DNA from: Rhodanobacteraceae bacterium
GTDB lineage: Bacteria; Pseudomonadota; Gammaproteobacteria; Xanthomonadales; Rhodanobacteraceae
Direction: 5' to 3'
DNA length: 43,653 nt
NCBI GenBank assembly: GCA_025924775.1
Contig: JAICHS010000002.1
Coordinates: 1-43,653, forward strand
In this document: one piece after another, positions 15,585 to 24,019 of the stretch
Position numbering within the stretch: the first letter of the stretch is position 1
Layout: every line of letters begins with the position of its first letter
Translations under genes and position numbers: made by a program
The notes under the pieces: generated by a model
Told to the model about the DNA's origin: nothing
The model's database searches: none
What the model saw: the letters and a program-made list of their open reading frames with translations, nothing else

Positions 15585-16169
15585 GTGTCGTTGCCATCGG
15601 TGGTTCTCGAAAACGAACTCGTCAAACTGGAACCCCTGGCGCTGGAGCATGTGGCCGGTCTGGAACAGGCCGCCGCCGATGGCGAGCTGTGGAACCTGCG
15701 CGTCACCTACGTGCCGCCACCCGGCGCGATGCACGCCTACGTCGAGCAGGCACTGGCGCTGCAGGCGGGCGGTGCATCGCTGCCGTTCGCGGTGCGCGAC
15801 CCGCGCAGCGGTGGCATCCTCGGCAGCACGCGCTATTACGACTTCCATAGCGACGTGCCCTGGGTGGCGATCGGCTACACCTGGTACGCGGCCAGCCGCC
15901 AACGCACCCACGTCAACACCGCGTGCAAGCTGCTGCTGGTCGACCACGCGTTCGACGCGCTCGGCTGCGCCGCCGTGCGCTGGGAGACGGACCTTCTGAA
16001 TACGCGCTCGCAGCATGCAATCGAGCGGCTGGGTGCGCATCGCGACGGCGTGCTGCGCCAGCACAAGCGCCGCCACGACGGCACGCTGCGCGACAGCGTG
16101 GAGTATTCGATCATCGCGTCCGAGTGGCCTGCACTGCGGGCGCGCCTGGCCGCGAAATTGCGCCGCTGA
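15585..16169 (+). CDS. GNAT-family N-acetyltransferase (RimJ/RimL-like)
   Basis: A 194-residue acetyltransferase-fold protein. The N-terminus LENELVKLEPLALEHVAGL is typical of RimJ/RimL-like GNATs. The core contains GGILGSTRYYDF (beta4 and acetyl-CoA side), the IGYTWYA strand, and NTRSQHAIERLGAHRDG, which matches the N-x-x-S-x-x-x-x-E-x-x-G-F motif of the family. Substrate unknown; members acetylate protein N-termini, amino acids or drugs. The GTG at 15585, four bases after the ydcH-like stop, is preferred over an ATG at 15537 that overlaps the preceding gene. Confidence 0.88.
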   Translation: MSLPSVVLENELVKLEPLALEHVAGLEQAAADGELWNLRVTYVPPPGAMHAYVEQALALQAGGASLPFAVRDPRSGGILGSTRYYDFHSDVPWVAIGYTWYAASRQRTHVNTACKLLLVDHAFDALGCAAVRWETDLLNTRSQHAIERLGAHRDGVLRQHKRRHDGTLRDSVEYSIIASEWPALRARLAAKLRR

Positions 16170-16197
16170 TCAAGCGCGGGTTCGTTCGTTGCCAAGT

Positions 16198-16236
16198 GTT
16201 GTTCACGTCGCCTGCAGGCCGGCGCCTGCGAACAAC
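16198..16236. terminator. Two-part hairpin between convergent GNAT and plsB genes
   Basis: GTTGTTC (16198-16204) pairs with GAACAAC (16230-16236), and inside it GCAGGC (16214-16219) pairs with GCCTGC (16224-16229), leaving a 9-nt bulge on one side. Its position between convergent genes suggests a bidirectional 3'-end structure. No T-run follows. Confidence 0.38.
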
Positions 16237-16299
16237 GCCTCGCAGGGGCGCGCCCGCGCGCGACCCGGTTTGCGATTGCGGGTGAACCCCCGCTTTGAG

Positions 16300-18816
16300 T
16301 TATTCGGCCGGTTCCGCGGCGACCACGTCCGGCGTGATCTTCAGGATCGACTGCCGCACTTCGCGCGCCAGGATCAGGCGGGCGTCGCGCGCGACGTCGC
16401 CCAGCACCGCATCGAATTCCAGCTTGCCGTCGGCGTCGGTCCACACGATATGGCGTTGCCGCAGTTTCTGGATGAAGCCGCGGAACAGGCTCTTGTCGAA
16501 GAACTCCGGCGCGCTTTGCTGGTACAGCAGCGACAGCCGCTGCGCGGCCAACTGGCACAGGTTTTCCAGCTGTCCGGCGGTCAGTGTGTGCGGACCGTTC
16601 TTCACCAGCGCGGCGATGGCGATGTAGTAGCGCTCGAACGCCTGCAGCAGGCAATGCGCGAGCAATCGCAACTGGTAGGCATCGTCCTCGCGGCCGGCGG
16701 CCAGGTGCAGCAAGCGGCCCTCGCCGCTGGCCAGCAGGCCGCGCGTCACCAGCAGGTCCACCAGCGCGTCGATGCGCGTCAAGAATCCATCGCTGTCCCA
16801 CGGCAGGAACAACTCGGACTGGATGAACGGATACACCGTGCGGCCCAGTTTCTTGACGGTGTCGCGCGCGATGCGGCGGTTGTTGATGAAGCAGCACGCA
16901 ACCCACGCACCCGCCGCGAACAGGTGCAGCACGTTGTTGCGGAAATATGAAAGCAGCACCGCCTTTTCGCCATCCACCGCCAGCACGTCGCCCAGCGGAT
17001 GCCGGATGCGCTGGATCCAGCCCATCTGCTCGGCATAGGCGACGATGTCGGCGGGGGCCATCGGCGTGATGGTGGTGCGATCCGAATACGGCAGCTCGAT
17101 CAGGATGGCCTTCATCAGCTCCAGTTGCGCCAACAGGTCACCCTCGGCCAGCGCATGGCGTGGCGCGGCCAGCAGCGCCAGCGCGATCAGGTTGATCGGA
17201 TTGACGTCGGCGGCGCGGTTGGTGTTGACCTGGATTTGCTCGCCCAGGCGATCCAGCACCTGGTTGAGCCATTCCGGCTTGCTGTCGGGGCTGTCGCCGT
17301 GCTGGCGCCAGTCGGGATTGGCGGCGTCCAGCAGCGCGTTGAGTTCAATGGGCTCGCCGAAGTTCAGCGTCACGCGGCCGTAGCGTTGGCGCAGCGCCGT
17401 GCGCGCGCCGCGCAACAGGCCCAGCCAGGATTCCTTTTCCTTTTTCTGCCCCGAAAGTTCGCCGATGTAGGCGCGGCCCTCCATCAGTTTTTCGTAGCCG
17501 ATGTAGACCGGCTGGAACAGCACCGGCCGGCGCGGCGCGCGCAGGAACGCGCGCACCGTCATCGTCAGCAGCCCGAACCGTGGCGCCAGCAGGCGGCCGG
17601 TGCGCGAGCGCGTGCCTTCGACGAAATATTCGATCGGCACGCCGCGGTTGAGCAGCTGCGCCATGTATTCCTTGAAGATCACCGAGTACAGCGCGTTGCC
17701 CTTGAAGCTGCGGCGCAGGAAGAACGCCCCGCCCCGGCGCAGGAACGCGCCCAGCACCGGCAGGTTGAGGTTCACGCCCGCCGCGATGTGTGGCACCACC
17801 ACGCCGCTTTCATAGAGCCAGAACGACAGCAGGATGTAGTCGGCGTGGCTGCGGTGGCTGGGTACGTACACCACTTCGTAGCCCGGCGCGATCGCACGCA
17901 GCTGGTCGAAGTGGTGCATCGCGATGCCGTCGTACAGCTTGTTCCAGAAGTTGGACAACAGGAACGACACCGAGCGCACGAACGGCGGCGAGTAGTCCGC
18001 GGCGATTTCGTTGGTGAGTTTCTGCGCCTGCCGCCAGGCCTTGGCGTGTGGAATGTTCTCGCGCGCGGCGGTCGCGCTGATCGCCGTGCGCACGCTTTCG
18101 GCATTCAGCACCGCGTCCACCACGGTGCGGCGGTGCGACAGGTCGGGGCCGATCACCGCGGTGCGCACGCGCCGGAAATGCACCCGCAGCACCCGCGCCA
18201 GCTTGCGCTGCAGGCGTTCGAGGCGTTGGCCCGCGGATTCCTCGCGCAGGTCGTTCAATGAAATCGGTGGCGAGAAGCGCACGATGGTGTCGCGCCCGTT
18301 CAGCAGCATCGCCAGCAGCCGGCGGACGTGTCCGACCACCGCCCAGTTCTCGGAAAACAACACGCTGAACCAGCCGGACTGGCGGCTCGGGGCGCGGCCC
18401 ACGTAGATCGCCACCGGCATCAACTGCACGTTGCGCCCGGGTTCGGATTCCAGCAATCGCAGCAGCTGCTTGATGGCGTCCTGCGCGGCGTGGTCGCGAT
18501 TGCGCCGCTGCAACCAGCTGCCGGTGCCGCGCATCGCGAACATCGCGCGCCGGCGCTTGCCCATGCCGGGCACCCACGCCAGCGGACTGGGCAGGCCGGC
18601 TTCATGACACGCCCGCTCCAGGATCAGGCTGTCGGAAAATCCGTTGCGTTCGATCACGTAGATCACGGGCGTATCGGGTGCCAGCAACGCCACCGGCTCG
18701 GCCGGGTCACGCTTGATCTTGATCCACGGCGCCAGCACCGCACCCCACAGCGCGCGCCACCAGCTGGCGTGGGCCAGGGTGTCGCGGGACAAGCTTGCGG
18801 TCATGACGCGGGTCAT
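16300..18816 (-). CDS. plsB: Glycerol-3-phosphate acyltransferase PlsB
   Basis: An 838-residue membrane-associated acyltransferase. Motif I HRSHAD sits at about 321-326 and supplies the catalytic HX4D. Further motifs are visible as GGAFFLRRSF and EYFVEGTRSRTGR (about 397-409), and the C-terminal domain is the large helical part typical of PlsB. It transfers an acyl group to sn-glycerol-3-phosphate, the first step of phospholipid synthesis at the inner membrane. ATGs at 18816 and 18804 are both possible; neither has a strong ribosome binding site. A candidate promoter lies about 45-70 nt upstream. Confidence 0.94.
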   Translation of the reverse strand: MTRVMTASLSRDTLAHASWWRALWGAVLAPWIKIKRDPAEPVALLAPDTPVIYVIERNGFSDSLILERACHEAGLPSPLAWVPGMGKRRRAMFAMRGTGSWLQRRNRDHAAQDAIKQLLRLLESEPGRNVQLMPVAIYVGRAPSRQSGWFSVLFSENWAVVGHVRRLLAMLLNGRDTIVRFSPPISLNDLREESAGQRLERLQRKLARVLRVHFRRVRTAVIGPDLSHRRTVVDAVLNAESVRTAISATAARENIPHAKAWRQAQKLTNEIAADYSPPFVRSVSFLLSNFWNKLYDGIAMHHFDQLRAIAPGYEVVYVPSHRSHADYILLSFWLYESGVVVPHIAAGVNLNLPVLGAFLRRGGAFFLRRSFKGNALYSVIFKEYMAQLLNRGVPIEYFVEGTRSRTGRLLAPRFGLLTMTVRAFLRAPRRPVLFQPVYIGYEKLMEGRAYIGELSGQKKEKESWLGLLRGARTALRQRYGRVTLNFGEPIELNALLDAANPDWRQHGDSPDSKPEWLNQVLDRLGEQIQVNTNRAADVNPINLIALALLAAPRHALAEGDLLAQLELMKAILIELPYSDRTTITPMAPADIVAYAEQMGWIQRIRHPLGDVLAVDGEKAVLLSYFRNNVLHLFAAGAWVACCFINNRRIARDTVKKLGRTVYPFIQSELFLPWDSDGFLTRIDALVDLLVTRGLLASGEGRLLHLAAGREDDAYQLRLLAHCLLQAFERYYIAIAALVKNGPHTLTAGQLENLCQLAAQRLSLLYQQSAPEFFDKSLFRGFIQKLRQRHIVWTDADGKLEFDAVLGDVARDARLILAREVRQSILKITPDVVAAEPAE

Positions 18817-18856
18817 CGGTTTGCAGGGTCGTGCGCGTGCGGGTGGGGTGGTTGCG

Positions 18857-18885
18857 ACCGTAGATTTTCCCACATCCCCGTCAAA
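18857..18885 (-). promoter_or_regulatory. Candidate promoter for plsB
   Basis: On the minus strand TTGACG (18885-18880) is followed after 17 nt by TACGGT (18862-18857). The -35 matches five of six bases, while the -10 is poor (three of six). The start codon lies about 40 nt downstream. Confidence 0.32.
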
Positions 18886-18970
18886 TCCTTGTTCGGCAAG
18901 ACCTTGGAAGCTGGTATTTGGCGCGACGGCCCGCTCCACGGCCGCGCGGCGTCAGGGAAATGCCAGATGT

Positions 18971-19957
18971 TCAGGCGTGGGCGCTGCCCGACGGCGCAGG
19001 CGCGGAGCTGCCGGACGTGGGGGCGGCGCTGGATGCGCTGGACGGAAGCGCCGGTGCGCCAACGCTGGCCGCCGGCACCGGGTGCGCCTGGCGCCATGCG
19101 TCCAGCAGCGCGGCGTCGTACCAGTGGTCCGCCTGCTTGACCATCGGCCACTCGCCCGTCAGCGGTTGGCCGGCAAGCGTCAGGTCCAGCTTGATGGTCG
19201 CGTGCGTCCCGTCATTGGCGGTCGCGCTGACCTTGGCCGAAGTCAGCGAACCCGCAAGGTCGAGTCCGTAGATGTCCAGCAGCTTCTCGAGCCCGTTCCA
19301 GAGGACGCCGTAGGCGTGCATGGCCTGGGCGTAGTCGAGCGCGCGCCACTGCGCGAGGGTTTGCACGTGCAACGCGCGTGCGGTCGTGCACACGAGCTCG
19401 ATGGCCTTTTTGGCCTTCTTCGTGTCACTGAAATCGGTGGTCTTGGCCCACGCGAGCAACACGCCGAGGGCTTGCGTGGCCATGGCCCGCTGGGTCGCGC
19501 CGAGCTGGGGCGAGGCCGCGATCATCTGCTTGCCGGCGGCCTCCAGGATGCCGCTGGCGATCGGCAGCGTTTGCGTCGGCCCGCCGCGCAGCTTCGCAAG
19601 CTCCGGTTGCAGGCGCTTGGCCAGCTTGGCCTCGGCCCCGGGTTCGGTCAGCATCTGCATGATCTGCGCGAACTGCTGCGTCTGGGTGTCGGAGGCGGGC
19701 GCCTGCTGCTGGCGCGCCTTGTCCCATTCCGCGCGCCACGCGGTGTAATCCGCCGGTGGCAGCCGGTTTTGCATCAGGCCGTCGAAGTCGCCTGCCGAAG
19801 TCAGTTGCAGGTTGGTCGCCACGGCCTTTTCCGGGGTGGCGTTGCTGGGCGGGGGCGGCGCGTGGTGGCAGGCTGCAAGTGGCAGCAGTAGTGCGCACAC
19901 CAGGGCCGGCGCGATGGCGTGCCGGCCGGCGTGGCGGCGGGCGGTGGCGATGGGCAT
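18971..19957 (-). CDS. Putative lipoprotein of unknown function
   Basis: A 328-residue exported protein. A basic, hydrophobic signal sequence ends in LAAC with the lipidation cysteine at residue 30. A Pro-rich stretch follows, then an alpha-helical domain of about 240 residues and an Ala/Ser/Pro-rich tail. It contains no motif I recognise. The region around residues 230-270 (VSATANDGTHATIKLDLTLA and PMVKQADHWYD) resembles the strand-rich end of DUF4878/NTF2-like lipoproteins, but this is weak. It lies between plsB and pyrF on the same strand, 38 nt after the pyrF stop, and may share its transcript. The function is unknown. Confidence 0.75.
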   Translation of the reverse strand: MPIATARRHAGRHAIAPALVCALLLPLAACHHAPPPPSNATPEKAVATNLQLTSAGDFDGLMQNRLPPADYTAWRAEWDKARQQQAPASDTQTQQFAQIMQMLTEPGAEAKLAKRLQPELAKLRGGPTQTLPIASGILEAAGKQMIAASPQLGATQRAMATQALGVLLAWAKTTDFSDTKKAKKAIELVCTTARALHVQTLAQWRALDYAQAMHAYGVLWNGLEKLLDIYGLDLAGSLTSAKVSATANDGTHATIKLDLTLAGQPLTGEWPMVKQADHWYDAALLDAWRQAHPVPAASVGAPALPSSASSAAPTSGSSAPAPSGSAHA

Positions 19958-19995
19958 GCGCCGGAGTTTGGCGAGCGCGCGGCCGGGGTGCAAGT

Positions 19996-20697
19996 TCAGG
20001 CCAGCGCCGCCTCGATTTGCGCGATGATGGCCGCGGCGGCCTGGCGCGGGTCCGGTGCATTGCGGATGGGTCGGCCCACCACGATGTAGTCGGCGCCTTG
20101 CGCAAATGCGGTCGGCACGTCGACGGTGCGCTTCTGGTCGTCGGTCTTCGGGCCGGCGGGGCGGATGCCGGGGCACACGGTGAGCAGGTCGCGCCCCAGC
20201 GCAGCGCGCAGCCGCGGCAGGTCGGTGCCCGAGCACACCACGCCATCGATGCCGGCCGCCTGCGCCACCCGTGCGCGCTGGATCACCACCTCGGCGGGCT
20301 GGCCGGACACGCCCAGTGCCGCCAGATCGTCGGCGTCGTTGCTGGTAAGCACCGTCACCGCCAGCAGGCGCAGCGCGCCCTTGGCGGCGGCGGCGGCTTC
20401 CAGCATCGCGCGGCTGTCGCAGTGGACCGTGGCAAAGGTGATCGGGCGTTGCGCCAGTCCGCGCACCGCGCCCGCGACCGTGGCCGGCACGTCGTGGAAC
20501 TTGAGGTCGGCGAAAATCCGTTTGCCGCGCTTGGCCAGTTCATCCAGCACCGCGAAGTAGTCGCCGCCACTCAGCAATTCCAGGCCGATCTTGTAGAACG
20601 ACACTGCATCGCCCAGCCGATCCATCCACGCGACCGCGGTGGCGCGGTCCGGAACATCCAGCGCGAAGATCAGGCGGTCGCGGGCAGGTATCGTCAT
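19996..20697 (-). CDS. pyrF: Orotidine-5'-phosphate decarboxylase
   Basis: A 233-residue TIM-barrel enzyme. The catalytic array is complete: D14 (FALDVPD), K36 (YKIGLE), and D64, K66 and D69 in FADLKFHDVP. The TVCPGIRPAG and YIVVGRPI segments form the phosphate-binding end. It converts OMP to UMP in the last step of de novo pyrimidine synthesis. The ATG at 20697 gives the standard family length. It is divergent from the AI-2E-family permease, with 86 nt between the starts. Confidence 0.96.
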   Translation of the reverse strand: MTIPARDRLIFALDVPDRATAVAWMDRLGDAVSFYKIGLELLSGGDYFAVLDELAKRGKRIFADLKFHDVPATVAGAVRGLAQRPITFATVHCDSRAMLEAAAAAKGALRLLAVTVLTSNDADDLAALGVSGQPAEVVIQRARVAQAAGIDGVVCSGTDLPRLRAALGRDLLTVCPGIRPAGPKTDDQKRTVDVPTAFAQGADYIVVGRPIRNAPDPRQAAAAIIAQIEAALA

Positions 20698-20783
20698 GTG
20701 GGTTCTCGAGCGGCGAGGTCGGACGATTTTAGCGGCCCGATGTTCATGGATGCGTGCAGCGATACCTGCCAGACTGCGCGCGC

Positions 20784-21812
20784 ATGAATACTGCCACGCA
20801 TCCGTCGACCCGCCTTGTGCGCTACAGCGCGCTCGCCAGCTTCTGTGCCGCGGCCGCGGCGCTGTTGCTGGTGATGCTGCTGCACCTGTTGCCCGCGTTG
20901 ATCGCGGGCCTGCTGGTGTACGCGGTGGTCGATGCGCTGGCGCCGTTGCTGGAGCGCCGCTGGCCGGGCGGCTGGGCGCGGCAGCTGGTGGTGGGCGTGT
21001 TGGCGGTGCTGGTCGCGGGGTTGCTGGCGCTGGCGATCTTCGGCGTGGTGGCGTTCTTCCGCGCCGAGCTGGGTGACCCCGATACGCTGTTTGACCGCAT
21101 GATGCCGGTGATCGACCGCGCGCGTACGCAGCTGCCGGCCGCGATCGTCGCGTACCTGCCGGTCAGCGCGGAGGATTTCCGCTACACCGCCACGCAGTTG
21201 GCGCGTGCGCATTCGGCGCAATTGCAGGTTGCCGGCAAGGAAACCGTCCACGTGTTCGGGCGCATTCTGGTGGGGTTGGCGCTGGGGGCGCTGGTCGCCC
21301 TGACCCACGCGCGCCCGGCCGGCGATGAAGGGCCGCTGCGGCGTGCACTCACCACGCGTTGCGAATACCTCGCGCGGGCCTTCCACGACATCGTGTTCGC
21401 GCAGGCGCGGATCTCCGGCCTCAACACCATCCTTACCGCGATCTTCCTGCTGATCGTATTGCCGCTGACCGGCGTGCACCTGCCGTTGGCCAAGACCCTG
21501 ATCGTGATCACGTTCATCGTCGGCCTGCTGCCGGTGGTCGGCAACCTGATTTCCAACACCCTGATCGTGATCGTCGGGCTGTCGGTGTCACTGTGGGTGG
21601 CGCTGGGCGCGCTGATCTTCCTGATCCTGATCCACAAGCTGGAATATTTCCTCAACGCGGAAATCGTCGGCCATCGCATCCACGCGCGGGCCTGGGAAAT
21701 CCTGTTGGCGATGCTGGTGATGGAGGCCGCGTTCGGCTTGCCGGGCGTGGTCGCCGCGCCGATCTATTACGCGTATCTCAAGAGTGAGCTGACTGCCGCG
21801 AAGCTGATTTGA
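20784..21812 (+). CDS. AI-2E family (PerM-like) transporter
   Basis: A 342-residue protein with about eight membrane segments in the typical AI-2E/PerM layout: two N-terminal helix pairs, a periplasmic stretch (about 90-160) and a C-terminal core containing GLLPVVGNLISNTLIV and FLNAEIVGHRIHARAWEILL. Family members export signals or cations such as Na+(Li+)/H+; the substrate here is unknown. The ATG at 20784 is preferred to an upstream in-frame CTG-like extension. It is convergent with the secreted NTF2-like gene 20 nt downstream. Confidence 0.88.
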   Translation: MNTATHPSTRLVRYSALASFCAAAAALLLVMLLHLLPALIAGLLVYAVVDALAPLLERRWPGGWARQLVVGVLAVLVAGLLALAIFGVVAFFRAELGDPDTLFDRMMPVIDRARTQLPAAIVAYLPVSAEDFRYTATQLARAHSAQLQVAGKETVHVFGRILVGLALGALVALTHARPAGDEGPLRRALTTRCEYLARAFHDIVFAQARISGLNTILTAIFLLIVLPLTGVHLPLAKTLIVITFIVGLLPVVGNLISNTLIVIVGLSVSLWVALGALIFLILIHKLEYFLNAEIVGHRIHARAWEILLAMLVMEAAFGLPGVVAAPIYYAYLKSELTAAKLI

Positions 21813-21832
21813 GGAATCGCAGCGACCGCAGG

Positions 21833-22351
21833 TCAATGCGGGTCTTGACGACGGGCGATTGGGTTGCAGGTCGATTTCATATCCTGGGCTGCAACGATTT
21901 GCCAGATGCCATTGCGTTTGAGCCAGGTGTCCGTCCAGGTCAGGCAATGCTTCTGGTAAGCACCGTCCTTGTTCGGCCTTTCAAGGCTTTCGCTGCCATA
22001 CAGTATCGCGATTGAATTGCCATAGAAGTGCGCGGCCACGTCGTCCAGGCGGCAATTGCGAGCGACGGGCTTCGGAAGCGGGCCCCCTGTGTACGGCGGC
22101 GGTTTCCGGTAGCGCTTTCCCGAAGGCGCGGTTCCTTCGAAATCATCCGCCAGTATTTGGTAGATGACGATCTTGTTCGTGCACGCTTGTTCGGCCCACT
22201 GGCGTTCAAGCGTTATCAGGGATTGCGCCGTCTTGTCGCTCGAACTCGCCCATGCTGCTTGCTGGGCGACTGCCCCCGTTACGGAAAGCAGCGCGCAGAT
22301 ACCCGTTGCCAGTGCAGCTTTCATGGCATGACGCATGGTGAATGGCCGCAT
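21833..22351 (-). CDS. Secreted NTF2-like (SnoaL/DUF4440) protein
   Basis: A 172-residue protein with an N-terminal signal peptide (ALATGICALLSVTGAVAQQ) and a cone-shaped NTF2-like domain. The helix SLITLERQWAEQACTNK and the C-terminal strand pair TDTWLKRNGIWQIVAAQD are typical of the DUF4440/SnoaL group. Such periplasmic proteins bind or convert small molecules; no catalytic residues can be assigned. ATGs at 22351, 22336 and 22324 are possible; GGAG about 10 nt upstream favours 22351, while 22324 gives the cleanest signal peptide. Confidence 0.75.
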   Translation of the reverse strand: MRPFTMRHAMKAALATGICALLSVTGAVAQQAAWASSSDKTAQSLITLERQWAEQACTNKIVIYQILADDFEGTAPSGKRYRKPPPYTGGPLPKPVARNCRLDDVAAHFYGNSIAILYGSESLERPNKDGAYQKHCLTWTDTWLKRNGIWQIVAAQDMKSTCNPIARRQDPH

Positions 22352-22462
22352 GGATGGCAGGCTCCGGCTTCACAGTTTCACGCTGATCGTAATGGATGAA
22401 GAAGCAAGCCTGGTACGCGATTGGTGCGGGAACTGGGCCGGGCGTGCAATTTCCGGCGGATG

Positions 22463-22478
22463 CAGGCCATGGATGGCC
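22463..22478 (-). repeat. Interspersed 16-base repeat core, copy B
   Basis: CAGGCCATGGATGGCC is the reverse complement of the core found upstream of nudC and in the tetR-thiC tandem repeat. It lies about 240 nt before waaA. Confidence 0.6.
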
Positions 22479-22673
22479 AGCAACGAAGCAGAACTTTCCT
22501 TGCGTCCTTGCGCGACGCCGGGCATCGCAGCGCCAAGCGGGGCGGTGCGGAAAAACGCCGGGACGCCGTATCGCGTTGCGCGCAAGACCGAACCCGCGCC
22601 CGGCGCTGCGCCAAGCGCTACGCGCTCGCCCTGCGGTGCCTGTCCCCGGGGCGAGGGAGCCCCGTACGAAAGC

Positions 22674-22679
22674 TATACT
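22674..22679 (+). promoter_or_regulatory. Candidate -10 box upstream of waaA
   Basis: TATACT, five of six consensus bases, lies 27 nt before the waaA ATG and 11 nt after a GC hairpin. No clear -35 is present. Confidence 0.3.
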
Positions 22680-22705
22680 CGCCGCTCCCGCACCGACGCC
22701 GCGTG

Positions 22706-24019
22706 ATGCTGCGATTCCTCTACACCGTCGCCATGTACCTCGCCACGCCGGTGATCGTCTGGCGGTTGGCGGCGCGCGGGTTTCGCTATCGCGGGTATTT
22801 CCGGCGCTGGCGCGAACGGTTCGGCAGCTTCCCCGACCCGGGCTTGAGCGGTGCCATCTGGATCCACGCGGTGTCGGTGGGCGAGGTGAACGCGGCGTTG
22901 CCGCTGATCCAGGCGTTGCGCCGGCGCTACACACCACGGCCGCTGGTCGTGACCACGGTGACGCCGACCGGGTCCGAGCGCGTGCGCAAGCTGTTCGGCG
23001 ACGAAATCTTCCATGTTTATTTGCCGTACGACCTGCCGCATGCGGTCCGGCGCTTCCTCGACCACGTGCGCCCCGCGCTGGCGGTGGTGATGGAAACCGA
23101 AATCTGGCCCAACCTGTTCCACCAGTGCGGGCGGCGCGGAATTCCGCTGGCGGTGGTGAACGCACGCTTGTCCGAACGCTCGCTGCGCGGCTACCGGCCG
23201 ATCCGCGCGCTGGTGAGCCAGGCCTTGGCCAACGTGGCCTTGATCGCCGCGCAGTCGCATGCCGATGCGCGGCGCTATCGCGCGCTGGGCGCCGACCCCG
23301 CGCGGGTGCAGGTGTCCGGCAACCTCAAGTACGACATGTCGCTGCCCAAGGGCGCGCGCACGCGCGGGGCGGAGTTGCGCGCGCAGTGGGGGACCGCCCG
23401 GCCGGTGTGGATTGCCGCCAGCACCCACGAAGGCGAGGAGCTGGCCGCGTTCGAAGCGCACCTCGCGGTGCTGGCGCGGATGCCCGACGCGCTGCTGCTG
23501 ATTGCCGCGCGGCATCCCGAACGATTCCGCGCGGTGGAGCACGCGGCGCGCAACCTGGGCTTCAGCGTGGCGACCCACGGCGCCGGCGACGCCGGCCCCG
23601 ACACGCAGTGCCTGGTGATCGACGGCATGGGTGTGATGATGCGCTATTTCGCGGCCAGCGACCTCGCGTTCGTGGCGGGCTCGCTGGTGCCGATCGGAGG
23701 CCACAACGTGCTGGAACCGGCGGCGCTTTCGAAGCCGGTGGTGGTCGGCCCGTACACTTTCAACTTCGAGGAAATCACGCGCACGATGATTGCTGCCGGC
23801 GGCGCGTACAGGGTGGCTTCGACCCGGGAGCTGGGCGCGGTGATACTGGCGTTGTTGCGCGATCCCGACGCGCTGGCACGGATGGGCGTGGCCGCGCACG
23901 CGGTGTGCGTGCGCGAACGCGGCGCGGTGCGCCGCACCATGGTGATGCTGGGGCGGATTTTCGCGCGCGCCCGCTACCAAAGCGAAAGCGCGCCCGTCGT
24001 CACTTCAGCAAGGCGTTGA
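22706..24019 (+). CDS. waaA: 3-deoxy-D-manno-octulosonic acid transferase
   Basis: A 437-residue GT30 glycosyltransferase. An N-terminal membrane anchor is followed by HAVSVGEVNAA with the catalytic-base glutamate, VVMETEIWPNLF, and the C-terminal donor site GSLVPIGGHNVLEPAALSKP with PYTFNFEEIT. WaaA adds Kdo from CMP-Kdo to lipid IVA at the cytoplasmic face of the inner membrane. A GTG one codon upstream is an alternative start. Its 3' end overlaps the convergent tolC gene by 20 nt. Confidence 0.94.
   Translation: MLRFLYTVAMYLATPVIVWRLAARGFRYRGYFRRWRERFGSFPDPGLSGAIWIHAVSVGEVNAALPLIQALRRRYTPRPLVVTTVTPTGSERVRKLFGDEIFHVYLPYDLPHAVRRFLDHVRPALAVVMETEIWPNLFHQCGRRGIPLAVVNARLSERSLRGYRPIRALVSQALANVALIAAQSHADARRYRALGADPARVQVSGNLKYDMSLPKGARTRGAELRAQWGTARPVWIAASTHEGEELAAFEAHLAVLARMPDALLLIAARHPERFRAVEHAARNLGFSVATHGAGDAGPDTQCLVIDGMGVMMRYFAASDLAFVAGSLVPIGGHNVLEPAALSKPVVVGPYTFNFEEITRTMIAAGGAYRVASTRELGAVILALLRDPDALARMGVAAHAVCVRERGAVRRTMVMLGRIFARARYQSESAPVVTSARR

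Larger units (their letters stand above)
22352..22702. other. Divergent intergenic region upstream of waaA
   Basis: About 350 nt without a convincing gene. It carries one reverse copy of the 16-base repeat core (22463-22478), a GGGGC/GCCCC hairpin (22648-22663) and a possible -10 box at 22674-22679. Long open frames on both strands lack homology that I can recognise. Confidence 0.5.
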
